A DNA stretch of 64,000 bases. Origin: Enterobacter sichuanensis (GTDB taxonomy: Bacteria > Pseudomonadota > Gammaproteobacteria > Enterobacterales > Enterobacteriaceae). The notes below the pieces were generated by a model that saw only the letters and a list, made by a program, of their open reading frames with translations, was not told where the DNA came from and did not search any database. The position numbers and the translations under genes are program-made. This document shows, piece by piece, positions 43,482 through 53,392 of this stretch (positions within the stretch are counted from its first letter, which is position 1; the number at the start of each line of letters is the position of its first letter). The stretch is from assembly GCF_002939185.1 (NCBI RefSeq), contig NZ_POVL01000017.1, positions 18,593 through 82,592 of the forward strand. Reading direction: 5' to 3'.

Positions 43482-44945
43482 ATGGAAAACAAGTTATTGC
43501 AGGCCCACGCGACGCTGCCTCAGTACGATCGCGACAGCCTCAAAGCACGCATCGTTCATTTAGGGTTTGGCGCCTTTCACCGGGCGCATCAGGCGGTGTA
43601 TGCCGACATACTCGCGGCAGAACAGGGCAGCGACTGGGGCTACTGCGAGGTTAACCTGATTGGCGGCGAGCAGCAGATCGCCGATCTGAACGCGCAGGAT
43701 AACCTCTATACGGTGGCGGAAATGTCCGCCGATGCATGGACCTCCCGCGTGGTTGGCGTAGTCAAAAAGGCGCTGCATGCGCAGGTTGACGGGCTGGAGA
43801 GCGTGCTGGTAGCAATGTGCGAACCGCAGGTGGCGATTGTCTCACTGACCATCACCGAGAAAGGGTACTGCCATTCCCCGGCGACCGGACAACTGATGCT
43901 CGATCACCCGTTTATCGTCGCCGACCTGCAAAACCCGCACCAGCCAAAATCCGCGCCGGGTGTGGTGGTGGAAGCGCTGGCGCGCCGCAAAGCGGCGGGT
44001 CTGCCAGCATTTAGCGTGATGTCGTGCGACAACATGCCGGAGAACGGCCATGTGATGCGCAGCGTCACCTGCGCTTACGCCCGGGCGGTTGATGCTGAGC
44101 TGGCGGACTGGATCGAAACCCACGTCACCTTCCCGTCAACGATGGTGGACCGCATCGTGCCCGCAGTCACGCCCGATACGCTGGATAAAATCGAGCAGCT
44201 GACCGGCGTTCGCGATCCTGCAGCGGTGGCCTGCGAACCGTTCCGCCAGTGGGTAATAGAAGATAACTTTGTCGCCGGTCGTCCTGAGTGGGAAAAAGCC
44301 GGTGCCGAGCTGGTTGCTGACGTCATTCCGTTTGAAGAGATGAAGCTGCGCATGCTCAACGGCAGCCACTCGTTCCTGGCGTATCTGGGGTATCTGGCCG
44401 GGTATCAACATATCAACGAGTGTATGGAAGACGAGAACTACCGCGCTGCCGCGCACGCGCTGATGATCGGCGAACAGGCGCCAACCCTGAAGGTGAAAGG
44501 CGTCGATTTAGGTCGCTATGCCGATCTGCTGATAGCCCGCTACAGCAACCCGGCCCTGCGTCACCGTACGTGGCAAATCGCGATGGACGGTAGCCAGAAG
44601 CTCCCGCAGCGGATGCTTGATTCTGTGCGCTGGCATCTGGCGCACCGGAAGCCTTTCCGGCTGCTGGCGCTGGGTGTTGCCGGCTGGATGCGCTATGTCG
44701 GCGGCGTGGATGAGCAGGGCAAGGCCATTGAGGTGAGCGATCCGCAGCTGGCGGTCATTCAGGCGGCGGTGAAGGGCAGTGCAGAAGGGGAAAGCCGGGT
44801 GCATGCGCTGCTCGGTATTGAGGCTATCTTCGGTAAAGCGTTACCGCAGGACGCTGACTTTGTGGATGCGGTGATGAAGGCATATCAGACGTTACTGCAG
44901 AAGGGCGCCAAAGCGACCGTGGCGCAGTTCGTGTCGCAACGGTAG
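43482..44945 (+). CDS. ydfI: Fructuronate reductase-like oxidoreductase YdfI
   Basis: Polyol/mannitol dehydrogenase superfamily enzyme of 487 residues, like E. coli YdfI (486). The nucleotide loop appears as [15 protein letters not shown]; the catalytic Lys/Asn/His region reads [18 protein letters not shown]. Relatives convert D-fructuronate or D-mannonate with NADH. It fits the neighbouring mannonate-type dehydratase RspA and transporter YdfJ as one sugar-acid pathway. It converges on ydfZ over a very stable hairpin. Confidence 0.92.
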   Translation: MENKLLQAHATLPQYDRDSLKARIVHLGFGAFHRAHQAVYADILAAEQGSDWGYCEVNLIGGEQQIADLNAQDNLYTVAEMSADAWTSRVVGVVKKALHAQVDGLESVLVAMCEPQVAIVSLTITEKGYCHSPATGQLMLDHPFIVADLQNPHQPKSAPGVVVEALARRKAAGLPAFSVMSCDNMPENGHVMRSVTCAYARAVDAELADWIETHVTFPSTMVDRIVPAVTPDTLDKIEQLTGVRDPAAVACEPFRQWVIEDNFVAGRPEWEKAGAELVADVIPFEEMKLRMLNGSHSFLAYLGYLAGYQHINECMEDENYRAAAHALMIGEQAPTLKVKGVDLGRYADLLIARYSNPALRHRTWQIAMDGSQKLPQRMLDSVRWHLAHRKPFRLLALGVAGWMRYVGGVDEQGKAIEVSDPQLAVIQAAVKGSAEGESRVHALLGIEAIFGKALPQDADFVDAVMKAYQTLLQKGAKATVAQFVSQR

Positions 44946-44952
44946 TTCAGCA

Positions 44953-44976
44953 CATGCCGCCGTTCGCGGCGGCATG
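44953..44976. repeat. Stable UUCG-type hairpin between ydfI and ydfZ
   Basis: CATGCCGCCG, loop TTCG, then the exact complement: a 10-bp GC-rich stem capped by a UUCG tetraloop. It has no T-run but could protect or end both convergent transcripts. Confidence 0.7.
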
Positions 44977-44988
44977 CAGGGACACAGG

Positions 44989-45192
44989 TTAGTGCATCCC
45001 CAGACGAATCAGCTCAATCGGTTCGAACTTACCTTCACATCCTTCCACTTCCACGGTTTTGCTACGACGCACCTGCTCGGCATTGAGGCCGTCACTGTGG
45101 ATCGCTTTAATCACGCCGAACTGGTTTGTGCCGCTAATCATGACGCGGCTGCCAGTAGTGATTGCATTGCGGTTACGGTCGTATGTCATCAT
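44989..45192 (-). CDS. ydfZ: Selenium-binding protein YdfZ
   Basis: Small 67-residue protein close to E. coli YdfZ ([20 protein letters not shown], then [12 protein letters not shown], ending RLGMH). It contains one Cys, the proposed selenium-binding residue. In E. coli the gene is strongly induced by FNR without oxygen. Here a class-II FNR site lies upstream at the ideal distance. Start: M at 45192 (MMTYDRN); the second Met at 45189 would match E. coli exactly. Confidence 0.93.
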   Translation of the reverse strand: MMTYDRNRNAITTGSRVMISGTNQFGVIKAIHSDGLNAEQVRRSKTVEVEGCEGKFEPIELIRLGMH

Positions 45193-45257
45193 GGTATTTT
45201 CTCCTCTCTAACCTGGTCGTTACGGCGTTATTTCAGGCACGCCGTTCACGGGGCATA

Positions 45258-45299
45258 TAAATACGCCTGTCCGCAGGTCAGTTTTTTGTTTTTGATCAA
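45258..45299 (-). promoter_or_regulatory. FNR-activated promoter of ydfZ
   Basis: On the minus strand TTGATCAAAAACAA (45286-45299) matches the FNR site TTGAT-N4-ATCAA with one mismatch. A -10 of TATTTA (45258-45263) predicts a start near 45251, placing the FNR centre 41.5 bases upstream, the class-II geometry. Confidence 0.7.
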
Positions 45300-45430
45300 A
45301 CTCACACTTTTTTCTTTATTTCGCAGGAGCAGCGATCGCAGAGAGGGGAATATAGCGCGAACGTCATTGGATGGAATAAAATCGGGCAGGAGAACGCATG
45401 ACTCGCCGCACCCGTAAGGGGCGGCGAATG

Positions 45431-46117
45431 TTACTCTTCGCTAAACCACTCGCTATTTTCCTGACGGATAAGCTGCACCGATTCGCTAATTTCCTGCAGA
45501 TGCAGCGTCATTGCTTTTTCCACAGCGTCCGGGTCGCGTTTTTCGAGCGCGCTGAAAATATCGTGATGCTGTCGGAGCAACATTTCCGGTGGCGAGACGT
45601 GATCGAGACTCATATACCGCACGCGATCGATGGTGGCTTTGATGTTTTCGATAGTGTCCCAGGCGAGCTGGCAATCCGCAATCTGCGCCAGTTTCTGGTG
45701 GAATTCATCATCGAGCTGGAAGAAGTCATTCAGCTGTTTACGGTCAATCGCAATACGCTGCTGATGCAGATTCTGCTCCAGCAGGTAACACTGGTTGTCG
45801 TTGATAAGCGTTGCAGCACGACGCGCCACCGCGCATTCAATGGCCTGACGAACGAAACATCCGTTGCGAACCTGAGAAAGTGAAATTTTATTCACGTAAC
45901 TGCCGCGCTGGGGACGGATCTGAATCAGACCGTTTTCCGCAAGCTTAATAAACGCTTCACGCACCGGCTGCCGGGAGACGTCAAACCGCACGGAGACCTC
46001 TTTTTCGGAAAGCGGTGTTCCCGGTGGGATCAGGCAATGAACAATATCGCGTCGCAAAATGCGATAGATTTGCTGGTTGACGGGCTGGGTGGGATTAAGT
46101 TGCGATTCAGCGGCCAT
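45431..46117 (-). CDS. rspR: GntR/FCD-family repressor RspR (YdfH)
   Basis: GntR-type regulator of 228 residues, same length as E. coli YdfH/RspR. The winged helix ([23 protein letters not shown]) is in residues about 15-75 and the FCD ligand domain follows (Asp/His metal residues in DDEFHQKLA and QHHDIF). RspR represses rspAB in E. coli. It is separated from its target by ydfJ, ydfI and ydfZ, as in E. coli. Confidence 0.93.
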   Translation of the reverse strand: MAAESQLNPTQPVNQQIYRILRRDIVHCLIPPGTPLSEKEVSVRFDVSRQPVREAFIKLAENGLIQIRPQRGSYVNKISLSQVRNGCFVRQAIECAVARRAATLINDNQCYLLEQNLHQQRIAIDRKQLNDFFQLDDEFHQKLAQIADCQLAWDTIENIKATIDRVRYMSLDHVSPPEMLLRQHHDIFSALEKRDPDAVEKAMTLHLQEISESVQLIRQENSEWFSEE

Positions 46118-46180
46118 GAGTTGTCATTTCTCAGAGAGTTAGCCCGAACATACTACCATTCTTTTATAACCCGAAACAGA

Positions 46181-46198
46181 CCCGGCCCGCAGGCCGGG
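46181..46198. repeat. GC hairpin after ydfG
   Basis: CCCGGCC, loop CGCA, GGCCGGG. It lies just downstream of the minus-strand ydfG stop, a probable transcript end although the T-run is weak. Confidence 0.5.
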
Positions 46199-46208
46199 AA
46201 GGGCACGG

Positions 46209-46955
46209 TTAGCCGCGATGGACGTTCAGGCCGGCAAAACTCTGGCTGACGGGCATCATTTCGACAGTATTGATATTGACGTGTTTTGGCAGCGTCGCCA
46301 CCCACCAGACGGTTTCGGTGACATCTTCCGGCGTAAGCGCGTTAGCATTTTCGTAGGTCTTATCCGCCTTCGCGTCATCGCCTTTGAAACGGACATTGGA
46401 AAATTCGGTGCCGCCCACCAGACCCGGCTCGATATCGGTCACACGAATGGCGGTGCCGTGCAGATCGGTGCGCAGGTTAAGGCTGAACTGGCGTACAAAC
46501 GCTTTCGTCGCGCCATAAACGTTGCCGCCCGCGTAAGGCCAGCTCCCGGCCGTTGAGCCGATATTGATAATATGGCCACGGTTACGCTCAACCATCCCCG
46601 GCAACACCGCGCGGGTCATGTAGACCAGCCCTTTGTTGTTGGTATCAATCATGTTTTCCCAGTCTTCTACGCTGGCTTTGTGGGCGGGCTCCATGCCCAG
46701 CGCCAGACCAGCATTGTTGACCAGCACGTCGATGGCGCGCCATTCAGCGGGCAGGTTGGCAATCATCTCTTCAATGGCAGCGCGGTTACGCACATCGAGC
46801 TGCGCGGTCAGGATGCTGTCGCCTAATTCGTCTTTCAGCTCCTGCAAACGTTCCTGGCGGCGCCCGGTCGCAATAACCTTGTGCCCGTTGGCGACGAAGC
46901 GACGCGTGATGCTTTCACCAAAACCTGCCGTTGCCCCGGTAACTAAAATAATCAT
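46209..46955 (-). CDS. ydfG: NADP-dependent 3-hydroxy acid/malonic semialdehyde dehydrogenase YdfG
   Basis: Short-chain dehydrogenase of 248 residues as in E. coli. The cofactor loop is TGATAGFG, NNAG is conserved, and the catalytic Ser-Tyr-Lys set is in STAGSWPYAGGNVYGATK. It reduces 3-hydroxypropanal and malonic semialdehyde and oxidises L-allo-threonine and serine with NADP. The ATG at 46955 (MIILVTG) follows GAGGAA by eight bases; the frame extends five codons further but without support. It is divergent from dcp. Confidence 0.95.
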   Translation of the reverse strand: MIILVTGATAGFGESITRRFVANGHKVIATGRRQERLQELKDELGDSILTAQLDVRNRAAIEEMIANLPAEWRAIDVLVNNAGLALGMEPAHKASVEDWENMIDTNNKGLVYMTRAVLPGMVERNRGHIINIGSTAGSWPYAGGNVYGATKAFVRQFSLNLRTDLHGTAIRVTDIEPGLVGGTEFSNVRFKGDDAKADKTYENANALTPEDVTETVWWVATLPKHVNINTVEMMPVSQSFAGLNVHRG

Positions 46956-47084
46956 CTCACTGTTCCTCAACGCTTTTTGTGTTGTACTAACATAGCATGG
47001 TCGCAGAGGGAGCGTTAAGGCAACATTTGTATGACAGCGTTGCAGGGGCTACTCTGGGAAGAAACCCGTACTCAGGAGTGAAAG

Positions 47085-49118
47085 ATGGCGGCCACCAATC
47101 CTTTTTTTGACATCAGTCTGTTGCCTTACCAGGCGCCTCGTTTTGATGAAATCAACGACAGCCACTATCGCCCGGCTTTCGATGAAGCGCTTCGCCAGAA
47201 GCGGGCGGACATTGAGGCCATTGTCGCTCAGCACGCTGCGCCAGATTTCAATAACACCGTGCTGGCGCTGGAAAAAAGTGGCGTTATGCTCACGCGCGTC
47301 AGCAGCGTTTTCTTCGCCATGACCTCTGCGCACACCAACGCGTATCTGCAGGAACTGGAAGAACAGTTCTCCACCGAACTTGCCGCGCTGGCGAACGATA
47401 TCTGGCTGAATGATACCCTCTTCGCCCGCGTCGAGAGCGTCTGGCAGGACCGTGCCGCGCTGGACGCCGAATCCCGGCGGCTGGTCGAGGAGACGTATCA
47501 GCGGTTTATACTGGCCGGGGCGCGTCTGAATGAGACAGAAAAAGCCGAGCTAAAGGCGCTGAATACTGAGGCAGCCTCTCTGACCAGCCAGTTTAATCAA
47601 CGTCTGCTGGCTGCCGATAAGACCGGTGGGCTGGTGGTGGATTATGCGCACCAGCTTGACGGGCTCAGCGCAACGGAGATCGCGGACGCGGCACAGGCAG
47701 CCGCAGAGAGAGGGCTTAACGATCGCTGGCTGATCCCGCTTCTGAACACTACCCAGCAGCCCGCGCTGGCTGCGCTGCGCAATCGTCAGACGCGTGAAAA
47801 TCTCTTCAGGGCTGGCTGGACACGTACCCAGAAAGGGGATGAAAACGACACCCGCGAGCTGATCCTTCGTCTCACGGCGCTGCGTGCCCGTCAGGCTCGC
47901 CTGCTGGGCTTTGAGGATTACGCCAGCTGGAGTACCGCGGATCAGATGGCGAAAACCCCTGACGCCGCGCTGGCCTTTATGCGCGGTATTGTGCCTGCCG
48001 CCCGCGCCCGCGCGGAGCGCGAGCAGGCCGATATTCAGAAAGTGATTGATGACGAGCAGGCTGGTTTTACGGTGCAGGCGTGGGACTGGGCCTTTTATGC
48101 GGAGCGCGTGCGCCAGGCAAAATATGCCCTCGATGAGTCGCAAATCAGGCCTTATTTTGCGCTCAATACCGTGCTGCAGGATGGCGTGTTCTGGGCGGCC
48201 AGCCAGCTGTTTGGCATCCGCTTCGTCGAGCGCTTCGATATCCCGGTTTATCACCCGGACGTTCGCGTATGGGAAATTTTCGACCACACCGGTGAGGGCA
48301 TGGCGCTGTTTTACGGCGACTTCTTCGCGCGCGATTCCAAGCAGGGCGGCGCCTGGATGGGCAATTTCGTCGAACAATCGTTCGAGTTTGCGGCCCGTCC
48401 GGTTATCTATAATGTTTGTAACTACCAAAAACCGGCGAACGGCGGTGTCGCGCTCCTCTCCTGGGATGATGTGATAACGCTCTTCCACGAGTTTGGCCAT
48501 ACGCTGCACGGCCTGTTTGCCAGCCAGCGTTTCGCCACGCTCTCCGGCACCAATACCCCGCGTGATTTTGTTGAATTCCCGTCGCAAATCAATGAGCACT
48601 GGGCCAGCCATCCGCAGGTGTTTACGCACTATGCGCGCCACTACGAAACCGGCGAACCGATGCCGGACGCGCTGCGGGAAAGCATGCTCAACGCGACGCA
48701 TTTCAACAAGGGCTATGATATGACGGAACTGCTGAGCGCCGCGCTGCTGGACATGAACTGGCACGGCATCAGTGAGGCCGTTTCGGACGTTGACACATTT
48801 GAAACGGCGGCGTTGCAAAAAGAGGGGCTGGATCTGCCCGCTGTACCGCCGCGCTATCGCAGCAGCTATTTTGCCCATATTTTCGGCGGCGGCTACGCGG
48901 CGGGGTATTACGCCTACCTGTGGACGCAAATGCTCGCGGATGATGGCTACCAGTGGTTTGTCGAACAGGGCGGCTTAACGCGTGAGAACGGGCAAAAATT
49001 CCGCGAGGCGATTTTGTCTCGCGGAAACAGCACGGATTTAGCGGAACTGTATCGTAACTGGCGCGGACACGATCCGCAGATCGAACCGATGCTGGAGAAT
49101 CGCGGGTTGAGTGCGTAG
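47085..49118 (+). CDS. dcp: Peptidyl-dipeptidase Dcp
   Basis: M3-family zinc metallopeptidase of 677 residues (E. coli Dcp is 681). The zinc site HEFGH is at 468-472 (LFHEFGHTLHG), with the second-shell Glu some 25 residues later (EFPSQINEHW). It removes C-terminal dipeptides and is mostly cytoplasmic or periplasm-associated. No signal peptide is seen. It is divergent from ydfG and followed by a good terminator. Confidence 0.95.
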   Translation: MAATNPFFDISLLPYQAPRFDEINDSHYRPAFDEALRQKRADIEAIVAQHAAPDFNNTVLALEKSGVMLTRVSSVFFAMTSAHTNAYLQELEEQFSTELAALANDIWLNDTLFARVESVWQDRAALDAESRRLVEETYQRFILAGARLNETEKAELKALNTEAASLTSQFNQRLLAADKTGGLVVDYAHQLDGLSATEIADAAQAAAERGLNDRWLIPLLNTTQQPALAALRNRQTRENLFRAGWTRTQKGDENDTRELILRLTALRARQARLLGFEDYASWSTADQMAKTPDAALAFMRGIVPAARARAEREQADIQKVIDDEQAGFTVQAWDWAFYAERVRQAKYALDESQIRPYFALNTVLQDGVFWAASQLFGIRFVERFDIPVYHPDVRVWEIFDHTGEGMALFYGDFFARDSKQGGAWMGNFVEQSFEFAARPVIYNVCNYQKPANGGVALLSWDDVITLFHEFGHTLHGLFASQRFATLSGTNTPRDFVEFPSQINEHWASHPQVFTHYARHYETGEPMPDALRESMLNATHFNKGYDMTELLSAALLDMNWHGISEAVSDVDTFETAALQKEGLDLPAVPPRYRSSYFAHIFGGGYAAGYYAYLWTQMLADDGYQWFVEQGGLTRENGQKFREAILSRGNSTDLAELYRNWRGHDPQIEPMLENRGLSA

Positions 49119-49142
49119 AACCCGGGTTGCCTGAAAACAGAG

Positions 49143-49167
49143 CCGGGCTTTACGCCCGGTTTTTTTA
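49143..49167 (+). terminator. dcp terminator
   Basis: CCGGGC, loop TTTAC, GCCCGG and a seven-T run starting 25 bases after the dcp stop. Confidence 0.9.
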
Positions 49168-49446
49168 TACCGGGTCTGAAGTCTGGAATGGCACCGACAA
49201 AGTAATATCCTATTTCCCGCCAACAAACCTTATATTTAAATTAAATTTATGCGAAATAAAGTCATTCTGCACGGCATGTTTTATAAACAGTGTAGAGTTT
49301 GCAAAATAGTTAATGATTAATCATTTGATCTTGATTAGGGAAAACAAATATTCTTTAGTGTCAGGTTTTAACGCTAAAATTTTCTTGTTTTATGCCGATA
49401 ACCGAAGATGGCATAAAACATGACGTAAGAGCAGTTAAGAAGGCGA
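49168..49446 (+). other. AT-rich upstream region of the GGDEF-EAL gene
   Basis: No gene is seen. The stretch is markedly AT-rich with runs such as TATATTTAAATTAAATTTATG, shown here because such tracts attract H-NS-type silencers. Two related segments (TTATGC-CGATAA near 49391 and CATAAAACATGACGTAAG near 49415) precede the ribosome-binding site AGAAGG. The promoter must lie here. Confidence 0.45.
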
Positions 49447-52056
49447 ATGATGACCCTACCTCTGAACACTCCTGGCTTTACGGATACCGAAAATTCTAAA
49501 AGGCTGATAAATAAAACCTTTACCTATGTCGTTACGTTATTGATAAGTATTTTCATTGCGGCAATCGTTTCCTTGCTAATAATAAAAAACAATGTTAACC
49601 AAATCAGCGACCAACACGATGAATATTTATTAAAAAAAGCGTTAGAGACTCGCCAGGAAAGCATGCGAAGTCATCTTAAAGACAATGCCGAGTGGGGCGA
49701 TGTCTATAAACATCTTCATCAGAAAATTGACCTTCACTGGGCATGGGATAAGCAGAATCTGGGTAAGTCCCTGTACGACAACTTTGGTTACGAAGGGGTG
49801 TTTGTTATCTCAGCGGAAGGGACCACGCATTACAGCGTGCTTGACGGGAAACTGAAACGTGAAGAACTGGAAAGCTGGTTAGATAAACCTACGAAAGCGC
49901 GTTTACTCCATGAGCTTAGCCTGAAAAATGGACTGCCGGTCTCCATGCTCACGCTTATCCATTCCGTCCCCGCCATTGTTTCAGCCGAATGGATAACAAC
50001 GGGCGATGATCCGAGTGTACAACCCTCACCGGGTAAGCCGTCAGTCATGGTCTTTATTGATAAATTAACGGCTAAAAAACTGCTGACGATTGGGCAGGAT
50101 GCCGGAATAAATAATGTACGCGCTTCCATTAATAAAGAGAATGCTCAGGCAAATAACCAGACGGCATTTACTCTGCGCACCCAAAATGGTGATGTGGACA
50201 TTATCTGGGACAGTGAAAACCCCGGTCAGGCGTTGATCATCTATTTTCTGCCGTTAATGATCCTGTCAGTACTTTTGACAATTTCGATGATGGTCATCCT
50301 CATGCGCCATATTATGCACAAGGCGAGAATGCATGACGAAAATACATTTCTGCTTGAACAGGCAAGACTGAATCTTATCACGAGCGAAAAACGCTTCCGG
50401 GACGTCAGTGAAACCACCAGCGACTGGTTCTGGGAAACCGATTTATCGTTAAAAATAACATGGCTGTCCGGCCGTTTTTCCACCGTCACAGGATACGATC
50501 AGAGTCAATGGATCGGTCGCCGGTTGGATGAACTCTTTCCTTCGACCAGAGGCAGTTTTAATAAGCCTGTAACGGGCCATGCGTTAACTGGGCGCTTCGA
50601 ATTTAAGAACTGCCCTTATACGAACTATCAACATGCCACCGCGTATTGCACGCTGCTGGCTAAATTTTCGACTCAGCCGGATGGCACTGTTGTATTGCGC
50701 GGCGCGGCAACCGACGTTTCTCTGGAAGTGGAGGCCACAAAACGCGTGGAGTTCCTGTCACGGCATGACGAATTAACAGGCCTCCCGAACCGGTACCATA
50801 TTAAGGAGTTTCTGGCGGGCCAGTTAGCGAAAGAAGGCGTTAAACATTACCCCTTCGCCATGATTTGCCTGGATTTAGACAAGTTTAAACCCGTCAATGA
50901 TATTTTTGGCCATTCCACGGGGGATGCACTGCTTGGCGAGGTCGCCTCGCGTCTTAAACATTGTGTTCGTGGCGGGGATTTTGTCGCCCGACAGGGGGGC
51001 GATGAATTTATGCTGCTCCTCGGCAACATCACTCAAAAAGAGCAGATCGAAGAGGTGTGTCAACGTATCGTGGAAGAACTCAACCGTCCTTTCACCATTG
51101 ATGGCAACGATGTGGCAATAGGCGTCAGCATGGGGATTGCAATGGCGCCACAGGACAGCAGCAGCGCAAACGATCTTTTACGCTTTGCGGATATTGCCCT
51201 TTATCAGGCGAAACAATCCGGTAGAAACCGGTGGGTTTATTATCGCCCGGATATGTCGGAAAAGCTGACTGAACGCAGAAAACTGGAATTAGAGCTCAGA
51301 ACTGCGATTCGCGAGGACCAGCTCTCTCTGGTTTATCAGCCGCGTTATAGCCTCCGATATTCTAAAATCGAGGCCGTGGAAGCCCTGGTTCGTTGGCAGC
51401 ACCCGGAACGCGGAAACATGATGCCCGATCAGTTTATCCCGCTGGCTGAAGAAACCGGGCTTATTATTAGTCTCAGCAACTGGGTTATTCGCAAAGCGTG
51501 TCTGGATGCGCAAGCGTTCTTGCCAGGATTATCGGTATCGGTCAATATTTCTGCGATTGAATTCCAGGCAAGCGATCTCGCCGAAAGGATTAAAGATATT
51601 CTTCATGACACCGGGCTCGAAGCCCAGCGGCTGGAAATCGAAGTGACGGAGAATGTCACGCTTTCCGATCCAGAAAAAACCCTGCAGACCATGAAGGCCC
51701 TCAAAAAAATGGGCGTTCGCATTCTGATTGATGATTTCGGTACCGGCTATGCCTCGCTGAGCTATCTGCGGAAGTTTCAGTTTGATGGGCTCAAGCTCGA
51801 CAAAAGCTTTATTTTTACGTTAGGCGATTCACCGCAGAACCAGGCTGTCGTTGAGAAAATAATCGATCTGGGCAAGGCCTATTCCATGGAGATCACCGCA
51901 GAAGGGGTGGAAACTCTCGAACAGCTCACTTTCCTCATGAAAAATAAGTGTGATGAAGTGCAGGGGTACTTACTCGGGAAACCGTCTGCCATTGCGGACT
52001 TAAATTTAAACGCAGTGGTATTAAGTGCGTATAGCCTGGGCCATACAGTGAATTGA
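49447..52056 (+). CDS. Membrane CHASE4-PAS-GGDEF-EAL c-di-GMP enzyme
   Basis: Protein of 869 residues. Helix 1 is at about 26-48, a periplasmic CHASE4-like sensor follows to about 258, helix 2 is at about 261-285, and PAS lies at about 311-420. The cyclase site GGDEF is intact at 517-521, with an inhibitory RxxD site (RGGD) five residues before it. The phosphodiesterase domain has EAL at 645-647, DDFGTG and EGVET, also intact. It could make or break c-di-GMP, the balance set by a periplasmic or PAS signal. Start ATG 49447 or 49450 behind AGAAGG. No partner gene is evident. Confidence 0.92.
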   Translation: MMTLPLNTPGFTDTENSKRLINKTFTYVVTLLISIFIAAIVSLLIIKNNVNQISDQHDEYLLKKALETRQESMRSHLKDNAEWGDVYKHLHQKIDLHWAWDKQNLGKSLYDNFGYEGVFVISAEGTTHYSVLDGKLKREELESWLDKPTKARLLHELSLKNGLPVSMLTLIHSVPAIVSAEWITTGDDPSVQPSPGKPSVMVFIDKLTAKKLLTIGQDAGINNVRASINKENAQANNQTAFTLRTQNGDVDIIWDSENPGQALIIYFLPLMILSVLLTISMMVILMRHIMHKARMHDENTFLLEQARLNLITSEKRFRDVSETTSDWFWETDLSLKITWLSGRFSTVTGYDQSQWIGRRLDELFPSTRGSFNKPVTGHALTGRFEFKNCPYTNYQHATAYCTLLAKFSTQPDGTVVLRGAATDVSLEVEATKRVEFLSRHDELTGLPNRYHIKEFLAGQLAKEGVKHYPFAMICLDLDKFKPVNDIFGHSTGDALLGEVASRLKHCVRGGDFVARQGGDEFMLLLGNITQKEQIEEVCQRIVEELNRPFTIDGNDVAIGVSMGIAMAPQDSSSANDLLRFADIALYQAKQSGRNRWVYYRPDMSEKLTERRKLELELRTAIREDQLSLVYQPRYSLRYSKIEAVEALVRWQHPERGNMMPDQFIPLAEETGLIISLSNWVIRKACLDAQAFLPGLSVSVNISAIEFQASDLAERIKDILHDTGLEAQRLEIEVTENVTLSDPEKTLQTMKALKKMGVRILIDDFGTGYASLSYLRKFQFDGLKLDKSFIFTLGDSPQNQAVVEKIIDLGKAYSMEITAEGVETLEQLTFLMKNKCDEVQGYLLGKPSAIADLNLNAVVLSAYSLGHTVN

Positions 52057-52150
52057 TAGTATTGAACAACCCGCGTGACGCTGATTGTCAAAAATACCCG
52101 CTATACTACATTTTCATTTTTTCAGGCGATAACAGACAAAGGCAGGAAGT

Positions 52151-53392
52151 ATGTCTCTTCGTTCGCTGCGGGCATTATGCCTGGCCAGTTTTTTTATTGC
52201 GGATGTTCGCGATGGCCTTGGGCCATTTCTCGGTATTTTTCTGACCGAGCGTCACTGGACCCCGGACAATATCGGCATACTGATGACGGCCGGTGGGCTG
52301 GCAGGATTACTGGCCACGCTCCCGGCAGGATTTATTACTGACACTTCCAGGAACAAACGTGCCGTGCTGGCGCTGCTCTGCCTGTTGATCACCCTGAGCA
52401 CGCTTCTGCTCTGGTTTAGCCAGCAGAGCAGCGTGGTCGCCATTTCGCAAATTATCACCGGTATTTGTGCGGCATTTGTCGGGCCGTTGATCGCCGGCAT
52501 TACGCTGGGGCTGACCGGCCAGAACGGCTTCAGCGCGCAGATGGGCAGAAATGAAGCGTTCAATCACGGCGGAAACTTTGTCACCGCGCTGATGGCAGGC
52601 GGCATTGCCTGGTACTGGGGCGTCGGCGGGATTTTCCTGCTGATGACCTGTACGACGCTGCTCACGCTCTGTGCGCTGCTGGCCATTCGCAACGGCGATA
52701 TCGACAACAATGCCGCGCGGGGGCTGTCATCTTCAGGGAGCGTGCCGGTTCCCGGCTTTGCGGTGCTGATGAAAAACCGAGCGCTTTTTGTGACCGGACT
52801 GACGCTTCTGCTGTTCCACCTGGCGAATGCCGCGCTGCTGCCGATGCTGAGCATGCGGGTTGCAGCGGCACCCGCCTCGATCAACCCCGGTTTGTATGCG
52901 GCGGGTACCGTCATCATCTCACAGGCCGTGATGATCCCCGTCGCCATCTGGAGCGCACGCCGGATAGAACACTACGGCTACTGGCGGTTAATTATGCTGG
53001 CGCTGCTGGTGATGCCGGTACGCGCGGCGCTGGCAGCAAGCACGGACGCACCGTTCATGATGATCCCGGTACAAATTCTCGACGGTCTGGCCGCCGGCAT
53101 TTTGGGGGTCGTGGTACCGTCGTTTATCGTGGTGCTGCTGCGCGGAAGCGGGCACGTCAATGCCGGGCAGAGTGTCGTGATGCTGATGCAGGGTGTGGGG
53201 GCAGCCATGAGTCCGGCATTAACCGGTACGATCGCCGGGCATTACTCGTTTGCGACGGCATTCAGTGTATTAAGCGCGATTGCGCTGATGGGCGTACTGC
53301 TGTGGTGGCGTTTTGCCCACCGTAGCTGGGAAACGAACGCGCCGGGTGAAGTGTATACGCCACCCGGCGTGAGATTTAAGCCAGTTCGTTAG
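52151..53392 (+). CDS. MFS transporter of unknown substrate
   Basis: Major facilitator protein of 413 residues with 12 predicted helices. The N-terminal half has FFIADVRDGLGPFLGIFLT and the loop GFITDTSRNKRA in place of the classical GxxxD(R/K)xGR(R/K). It resembles YfkF/YdeE-type drug or metabolite exporters found in Proteobacteria, but the substrate is unknown. Its stop lies 17 bases inside the end of the convergent ldhA gene. It may share a transcript with the c-di-GMP gene 95 bases upstream, although a promoter between is possible. Confidence 0.82.
   Translation: MSLRSLRALCLASFFIADVRDGLGPFLGIFLTERHWTPDNIGILMTAGGLAGLLATLPAGFITDTSRNKRAVLALLCLLITLSTLLLWFSQQSSVVAISQIITGICAAFVGPLIAGITLGLTGQNGFSAQMGRNEAFNHGGNFVTALMAGGIAWYWGVGGIFLLMTCTTLLTLCALLAIRNGDIDNNAARGLSSSGSVPVPGFAVLMKNRALFVTGLTLLLFHLANAALLPMLSMRVAAAPASINPGLYAAGTVIISQAVMIPVAIWSARRIEHYGYWRLIMLALLVMPVRAALAASTDAPFMMIPVQILDGLAAGILGVVVPSFIVVLLRGSGHVNAGQSVVMLMQGVGAAMSPALTGTIAGHYSFATAFSVLSAIALMGVLLWWRFAHRSWETNAPGEVYTPPGVRFKPVR

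Noticed and set aside
47550..48929. 459-codon ORF antisense to dcp
   Set aside because: Covers the dcp catalytic region in reverse; dcp is clearly the real gene.
49818..50130. 99-codon minus-strand ORF inside the GGDEF-EAL gene
   Set aside because: Within the CHASE4 coding region; no start signal or family features.
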